This document shows, piece after piece, positions 14,251 to 18,143 of a DNA stretch of 18,143 bases. Within the stretch, counting starts at the first letter, position 1; the number at the start of each line of letters is the position of its first letter. Below the pieces are notes generated by a model. It saw only the letters and a list, made by a program, of their open reading frames with translations, did not search any database and was not told where the DNA came from. This stretch comes from CAZCGA01 sp964498075 (lineage in GTDB: Bacteria > Desulfobacterota > Binatia > HRBIN30). The stretch is from positions 1 through 18,143 of the forward strand of contig CAZCGA010000123.1 in the NCBI GenBank assembly GCA_964498075.1. The letters are read 5' to 3'. A program made the position numbers and the translations under genes.

Positions 14251-14904
14251 CTACAGCATCTCGATGTTCATCGGCTCGCGGCGGGTGAAGCTGTAGAGCT
14301 GCGCCGGACGGTGCGGCCCGCGCCGCTGGCGCCGCAGCGGGCGCAGCAGGCCGAGGGCAAGGATCTTCTTGCGGAAGTTCCGCCGATCGAGGGGGCGACC
14401 AAGAATGATCTCGTAGATCTCCTGCAGCTGGCCGAGTGTGAGCTCATGGGGCAGGAGGCTGTAGACGATGTTCGTGTACTCGAGCTTCGCCTGCAGGCGA
14501 TCGAGGGCGTAGCGCGCGATCGCGTTATGGTCGTAGGCCAGCGTCGGTAGTGCGCGCACGGGGAACCAGCCGATGCGCCCGTACTTCGGATTACCGCCCT
14601 GCGCTCGCCCCTTGCCGGGCAGCAACGCGAAGTAGGCGATCGAAACCACGTGGGCTTGCGGGTCGCGCGCCGGATCGCCGAACGTGCGCAGTTGCTCGAG
14701 GTACACGTCGCGGATCCCTGTTTGCGCCAGCAGCTCGCGGGTCGCCGTGCCCTCGGGGGCCTCGCCGACCGGCACCAGGCCGCCCGGAAAGGCCCAGCGG
14801 CCGGCGAACGGGCCTCTCTTCACCTCCACCAGCAGCGCGGTCAACTCGCCGTCGTCGATCGTGAAGATTACAACGTCGACGGCGACTTGAGGAGACGAGG
14901 CCAT
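14251..14904 (-). CDS. nrtR: NrtR-like Nudix-type transcriptional regulator of NAD biosynthesis
   Basis: 217 residues from ATG 14904 (ATG 14919 is an alternative; neither has a Shine-Dalgarno sequence). Residues 1-130 form an ADP-ribose-pyrophosphatase-like Nudix domain ('FAGRWAFPGGLVPVGEAPEG'). The Nudix box is degraded: Gly42, Glu48, Arg56, Glu57 and Gly63 are kept, but the Glu-Glu pair is Ala60-Gln61, so hydrolysis is probably lost. Residues about 140-208 ('YSLLPHELTLGQLQEIYEII' onward) match the winged-helix tail of NrtR regulators, which bind DNA and release it with ADP-ribose. Position 67 bp after nadA on the same strand supports an NAD-regulator role. The alternative is an active Nudix hydrolase of the same architecture. 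Confidence 0.82.
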   Translation of the reverse strand: MASSPQVAVDVVIFTIDDGELTALLVEVKRGPFAGRWAFPGGLVPVGEAPEGTATRELLAQTGIRDVYLEQLRTFGDPARDPQAHVVSIAYFALLPGKGRAQGGNPKYGRIGWFPVRALPTLAYDHNAIARYALDRLQAKLEYTNIVYSLLPHELTLGQLQEIYEIILGRPLDRRNFRKKILALGLLRPLRRQRRGPHRPAQLYSFTRREPMNIEML

Positions 14905-14971
14905 TGAACGGATGGGCATTGAGGCATTTAAGAACCGTGAAGAACCGAACCAATGACTCCGTCGCGAGGAC

Positions 14972-15979
14972 TCAGTTGCTGAGCTCGAGCATGCGTCGCA
15001 GGGAGCGCTCGGCGCCGGCACGCACCGCTTCATCGAGCACGATCTCGTGTTCCAGGTTTTGCAGTGAACGCAGCGTGCCCTCGAGGGTGATCATCTTCAT
15101 GAACTGGCACAGCTTGCACGCCTTGTAGAACTTCTTCTCCGGGACCTCGATGAGCAACCGGTCGGAGAGGCCGCACTCGGTGACGACAAGAAACTCTTCG
15201 GCGTCGCTCTGCTTGGCGTAGCGCACCATGCCGCTGGTGCTGAGCACCGCGTCAGCCATGGCGATTACATCGGCGCGACATTCCGGGTGCACCAGGACAC
15301 GGACGTTCGGCAGGGCGTCTCTGACCTTGCGGATGCTCTCTGGTGTGATCTGATGGTGCACGTAACAGTTGCCGTTCCAGGAGATGACGGTCTTCGACGT
15401 CTCGCGCTGCACGTAGTCGCCGAGGTGCTCGTCCGGCACAAACAGCACATGCTGCGCGGGCAGGGCGTTGACGATCTTCACAGCGTTTGCGGACGTGCAA
15501 CAGACATCGGCCACGGCCTTCACCTCTGCAGTCGTGTTGACGTAGGCGACGACCTGCAAGTCGGGATAGAGCTGGCGCAGCGCGTCACGGCGCTCGACCA
15601 GCTCGTCGGCGGTGACGCTGTCGGCCAACGAACAGCCGGCACGCATGTCAGGCAGCAAGACCGTCTTCTCCGGGTTCAGAATCTTCGCCGTCTCCGCCAT
15701 GAAGTGAACTCCGCAGAAGACGATGACCTCAGCGCGCACCGTAGTCGCCTGGCGGGCGAGCTCGAGCGAGTCACCGATGAAGTCCGCGACCTCGAAGATC
15801 TCCGGCCGCTGGTAGTTGTGCGCGAGGATCACCGCGTTCCGCGCCGCCTTCAGCTCGCGGATCTGATGCATCGTGTCGGCTAGCTCGGCGCACGCGGCGC
15901 GGTCGTAGGTGCGTGGCGCGTTGAGACGGGCGAAGGCGGCTTCGAGCTGGGCGGGGGATTTTTCGGCGGTCGGTTCCAT
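14972..15979 (-). CDS. nadA: Quinolinate synthase
   Basis: 335 residues. NadA condenses iminoaspartate with dihydroxyacetone phosphate to quinolinate, the de novo entry to NAD, using a 4Fe-4S cluster in the cytoplasm. The expected cluster cysteines are Cys116 ('DMRAGCSLAD'), Cys205 ('NGNCYVHH') and Cys291 of 'CKLC', with spacing like that of characterised NadA. Other family landmarks are 'ILAHNYQRPEI' (51-61), 'FIGDSLELA' (67-75), 'VFCGVHFMAETAKIL' (87-101) and 'HPEC' (231-234). A good Shine-Dalgarno AGGAG (15989-15985) sits 5 bases before the ATG at 15979. nadB and nadC are not in the window. The nrtR-like gene follows on the same strand, and the promoter carries a candidate operator. Confidence 0.96.
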   Translation of the reverse strand: MEPTAEKSPAQLEAAFARLNAPRTYDRAACAELADTMHQIRELKAARNAVILAHNYQRPEIFEVADFIGDSLELARQATTVRAEVIVFCGVHFMAETAKILNPEKTVLLPDMRAGCSLADSVTADELVERRDALRQLYPDLQVVAYVNTTAEVKAVADVCCTSANAVKIVNALPAQHVLFVPDEHLGDYVQRETSKTVISWNGNCYVHHQITPESIRKVRDALPNVRVLVHPECRADVIAMADAVLSTSGMVRYAKQSDAEEFLVVTECGLSDRLLIEVPEKKFYKACKLCQFMKMITLEGTLRSLQNLEHEIVLDEAVRAGAERSLRRMLELSN

Positions 15980-15990
15980 GCAAGCTCCTG

Positions 15991-16011
15991 TTTGTGTACT
16001 TCATACGCTAA
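15991..16011 (-). promoter_or_regulatory. Candidate NrtR operator at the nadA promoter
   Basis: A 21-bp pseudo-palindrome centred on 16001 with a GT-N7-AC core (GT at 15996-15997, AC at 16005-16006); 6 of 10 position pairs are complementary. I recall NrtR sites as 21-bp palindromes with exactly this core. It covers the putative -10 box, where a repressor would block transcription. A second, overlapping inverted repeat (TACTT-N8-AAGTA) is also seen here. Confidence 0.4.
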
Positions 16012-16029
16012 GTAACGAGGTTGGGTCAA
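16000..16029 (-). promoter_or_regulatory. Candidate nadA promoter
   Basis: On the minus strand TTGACC (16029-16024) and TATGAA (16005-16000) with an 18-bp spacer; matches are 5 of 6 and 4 of 6. The expected start near 15993 leaves a short leader holding the AGGAG ribosome-binding site. The rest of the 273-bp nadA/acyl-CoA dehydrogenase gap, about 16030-16190, shows no feature I can name. Confidence 0.5.
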
Positions 16030-16194
16030 GGGGCCTCGTCGGAGCGCCAGATTCGCAGCGGCGGGAACGGATTCGCGAGACTGTGGACGACCGGATGCTC
16101 GGAGGAGCGGGGCAAGCCCGGAGCGATGCCGAGGGCGGGCGAGCAGCTGACGGCATGATCCTGGTAGACGCAGGGAACCATGAACCGAATTTGC

Positions 16195-16222
16195 TTGACG
16201 CACTGAGTCAAAGACTTGTAAA
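16195..16222 (+). promoter_or_regulatory. Candidate promoter and inverted repeat before the acyl-CoA dehydrogenase
   Basis: TTGACG (16195-16200) and TGTAAA (16217-16222) with a 16-bp spacer. The -35 box is also the left arm of an inverted repeat, TTGAC (16195-16199) and GTCAA (16207-16211) with 7 bases between, which could be an operator for a dimeric repressor. The gene's Shine-Dalgarno AGGAG is at 16239-16243, nine bases before the ATG. Confidence 0.4.
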
Positions 16223-16252
16223 GGGAGAAAAGCCTCACAGGAGCGTACACGT

Positions 16253-18037
16253 ATGAGTGAGATGGGCCGCAAGTTCCCCGCTGGCGGGGCCTTTCTCATT
16301 GAGCCGGTGACCGAGCGGGAGCCGTTTATCTACGAAGACTTCAGCGCCGACGAGCTCAGCCTGGCCGATACGGCGGAGCAGTTTGTCGCCAACGAAGTCC
16401 TGCCGCGGCTGGAAGAGATCGAAGGCAAGAAAGATGGTGTGATGCCTGCCCTGCTCCGCCGCGCGGGAGAGTTGGGGCTACTGATGCTGGAAGTGCCGGT
16501 CGAGTACGGCGGCCTCGGCCTGCGGAAGTCCGTCGCCCTGCTGGTCGCTGCGCGCGCGTCGGCATGCGGCTCGTTCAGCGTCTCGATGAATGCGCACACT
16601 GGGATCGGCACGCTGCCGCTGGTCATCTATGGCAACGACGCGCAGCGCGCCCGATTCCTTCCCAAGCTGGCCACCGGCGAGTGGCTGGCGGCGTACGCCT
16701 TGAGCGAACCGGGTTCGGGTAGCGACGCGCTTGGGGCCAAGGCGCGTGCGGTCCTGAGCGCCGATGGGCGGACCTACCGTGTCAATGGCATCAAGCAATT
16801 CATCACCAATGCCGGCTTCGCCGATCTGTTTACCGTGTTTGCCAAGATCGACGGCGACCAGTTCAGCGCTCTCTTGGTCGAGCGCACCCGGCGCAGCGTC
16901 AGCACCGGTCCCGAGGAGCACAAGATGGGCATCCGCGGCTCATCGACGCGGCAGCTGATCCTCGAAGACGTCGACGTTCCGGTGGAGAACCTGCTTGGGC
17001 ACGTTGGGCAGGGGCACAAAATCGCCTTCAACATTCTCAACGTGGGCCGCTTGAAGCTGGGTGGCATCACCGCCGGTGGTGCTCGGAAGGTCCTCGAATT
17101 GGCGGTCGGCTACGCGGCGACGCGTCGGCAGTTCGGCAAGCCCGTCATCACGTTCGGCGCGCTGCAGGGCAAGCTCGGCTGGATGATGGCGCGGATCTAC
17201 GCGGCGGAGAGCATGAGCTATCGCACCTCCGGATTGTTGGACGCCGCGATCGAGGCGATCGAACCGGCGACGGAGGGGTATTGGCAACAGGTCCAGCGTG
17301 CGATCGAAGAGTACGCCATCGAGCAATCGATTCTCAAGGTGTACGGCAGTGAGGCGCTCGACTTCGTGGTCGACGAGGCGCTGCAAATGTACGGCGGCTA
17401 CGGGTTCATCGAGGATTACCCGCTGGCGCGGTGCTACCGCGATTCACGGATCAACCGCATCTTCGAAGGCACTAACGAGATCAACCGCCTGCTCATTCCG
17501 GGTACCTTGGTCAAACGCATGATGACCGGGGCGCTGCCGTTGATGGGCTACATCCAGCACGTGCGTGCCGAGCTTGGGGCCCACGGCCACCGGGTCGCCA
17601 CGACCGAGCCCTTGGCGGCGGAGATCGAAGCCGTCGAGGCAGCGAAAGGCCTGACGGCACACGTCGCCGGGCTCCTGCTGGAGCGTCAGGGCGCGGAGCT
17701 GGCGCAGAAGCAGCAGCACCTCGAGCTGCTCAGCAACATGATCTGCGAGGTCTATGCGCTGGACAGCGCGCTGGCGCGCACGTTGAAGCTGATTCGGCAA
17801 CGCGGGGTCGAAGGGGCCGTGCTGGAGATCGACCTGACCCGCGTCGTAGCCGCGCACTGTACCGACGAAGTGTACGCCGCCGCCCGGCGGCTGGTAGCCA
17901 ACGATACCACCGGGGAGGAGCTGCGACTGCGCCTACAGGAAGTCCACCAACTGTCGCTCTACGTGCCCACGGGGATCCTCGACGCGAAGACACGCATCGC
18001 CGAAAGGGTGACGGCGATGTATGCGCCGGCGGAGTGA
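16253..18037 (+). CDS. Acyl-CoA dehydrogenase with C-terminal extension (FadE/VLCAD-like)
   Basis: 594 residues. The FAD enzyme makes the alpha-beta double bond in acyl-CoA, the first step of beta-oxidation, passing electrons to ETF. Domain order is normal: N-terminal helices (about 35-140), middle strands with flavin-binding 'AYALSEPGSGSDALGAKA' (147-164) and 'FITNAGFADL', then the C-terminal helices with 'ATRRQFGKPV' and 'MYGGYGFIEDYPLARCYRD'. The expected catalytic base is Glu405 in 'RIFEGTNEINR', the position used by short-, medium- and very-long-chain types. About 170 residues follow that motif, as in VLCAD, ACAD9 and Bacillus FadE, so long-chain substrates are likely. No partner beta-oxidation genes are in the window. 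The start is set by AGGAG nine bases upstream. It is divergent from nadA. Confidence 0.92.
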   Translation: MSEMGRKFPAGGAFLIEPVTEREPFIYEDFSADELSLADTAEQFVANEVLPRLEEIEGKKDGVMPALLRRAGELGLLMLEVPVEYGGLGLRKSVALLVAARASACGSFSVSMNAHTGIGTLPLVIYGNDAQRARFLPKLATGEWLAAYALSEPGSGSDALGAKARAVLSADGRTYRVNGIKQFITNAGFADLFTVFAKIDGDQFSALLVERTRRSVSTGPEEHKMGIRGSSTRQLILEDVDVPVENLLGHVGQGHKIAFNILNVGRLKLGGITAGGARKVLELAVGYAATRRQFGKPVITFGALQGKLGWMMARIYAAESMSYRTSGLLDAAIEAIEPATEGYWQQVQRAIEEYAIEQSILKVYGSEALDFVVDEALQMYGGYGFIEDYPLARCYRDSRINRIFEGTNEINRLLIPGTLVKRMMTGALPLMGYIQHVRAELGAHGHRVATTEPLAAEIEAVEAAKGLTAHVAGLLLERQGAELAQKQQHLELLSNMICEVYALDSALARTLKLIRQRGVEGAVLEIDLTRVVAAHCTDEVYAAARRLVANDTTGEELRLRLQEVHQLSLYVPTGILDAKTRIAERVTAMYAPAE

Positions 18038-18088
18038 CGCCGATCGGGTGCCCGCCGTGGCCGGGTGGTGAAGCCCGTGCCTCCTAGT

Positions 18089-18143
18089 CTAGCAGCCCGT
18101 TGAAAAAGCCCGCACCGCCGTGGCCGATATGATATGTAAGCGG
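18089..18143. mobile_element. Possible end of an insertion sequence (truncated by the window)
   Basis: The stretch 'agcagcccgttgaaaaagcc' (18091-18110) resembles the terminal repeat seen at many IS ends, of the general form GCAGxCxGTTGAAAAAG, lying between a gene end and unrelated sequence. Two CTAG tetramers (18084-18087 and 18089-18092) flank the boundary; CTAG fits the YTAR target of IS5-type elements. No transposase is visible within the remaining bases, so the assignment rests on memory of the motif. Confidence 0.3.

Noticed and set aside
13402..14550. 382-residue open frame on the plus strand
   Set aside because: It is antisense to the patatin and nrtR-like genes, which have clear catalytic and fold motifs; no recognisable domain.
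1..18143. CRISPR array, tRNA, rRNA, riboswitch, toxin-antitoxin or phage module
   Set aside because: No regularly spaced repeats, tRNA-like cloverleaf, rRNA-like stretch or recognisable module proteins were seen on either strand by eye.

Overview
This is an 18.1 kb GC-rich chromosomal window, densely packed with short gaps. It holds thirteen intact protein genes, one gene cut by the left edge and broken by a frameshift, and possibly the tip of an insertion sequence at the right edge. I see no rRNA, tRNA, CRISPR array, phage or plasmid genes. The mix suggests an uncultured Deltaproteobacteria-like bacterium; Desulfobacterota or Binatota-type lineages are my guess from memory, not from a search. 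The pointers are carD directly upstream of ispD, a TPR protein of the adenylate-cyclase/AAA ATPase type, a PA0069-type radical SAM protein, a Cys-rich secreted subtilase, and nadA with an NrtR-like regulator.

Layout, left to right. (1) 1-1180 (+): 3' part of a TPR protein, frameshifted at 892. (2) 1271-2359 (-) DUF2804 protein, divergent from 2455-3321 (+) phytanoyl-CoA dioxygenase-like oxygenase. (3) 3403-4479 (+) PA0069-family radical SAM protein, overlapping tail to tail with 4473-5408 (-) GT9 glycosyltransferase. (4) 5474-6406 (+) cysK and 6406-7233 (+) larE, joined by a TGATG stop/start overlap. (5) 7248-7943 (-) ispD and 8002-8484 (-) carD, with a perfect 13-bp hairpin between them and a near-consensus sigma-70 promoter before carD. 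(6) 8627-10258 (-) gamma-glutamyltransferase-like enzyme, divergent from 10537-12282 (+) secreted subtilase and 12357-12959 (+) histidine phosphatase. (7) 15979-12976 (-) nadA, nrtR-like Nudix regulator and patatin-like phospholipase, a probable operon. (8) 16253-18037 (+) acyl-CoA dehydrogenase, divergent from nadA.

Most genes are housekeeping or common metabolic genes. The combinations that stand out are these: cysteine synthase translationally coupled to a three-cysteine LarE, with no other lar gene in view; a Nudix-type NAD regulator with a degraded catalytic box next to nadA, plus a GT-N7-AC pseudo-palindrome on the nadA -10 box, with a patatin lipase as the third gene; and a secreted subtilase with an unidentified eight-cysteine C-terminal module whose strong promoter implies a nearly leaderless start. 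I found no clearly new multi-gene defence or mobile system.
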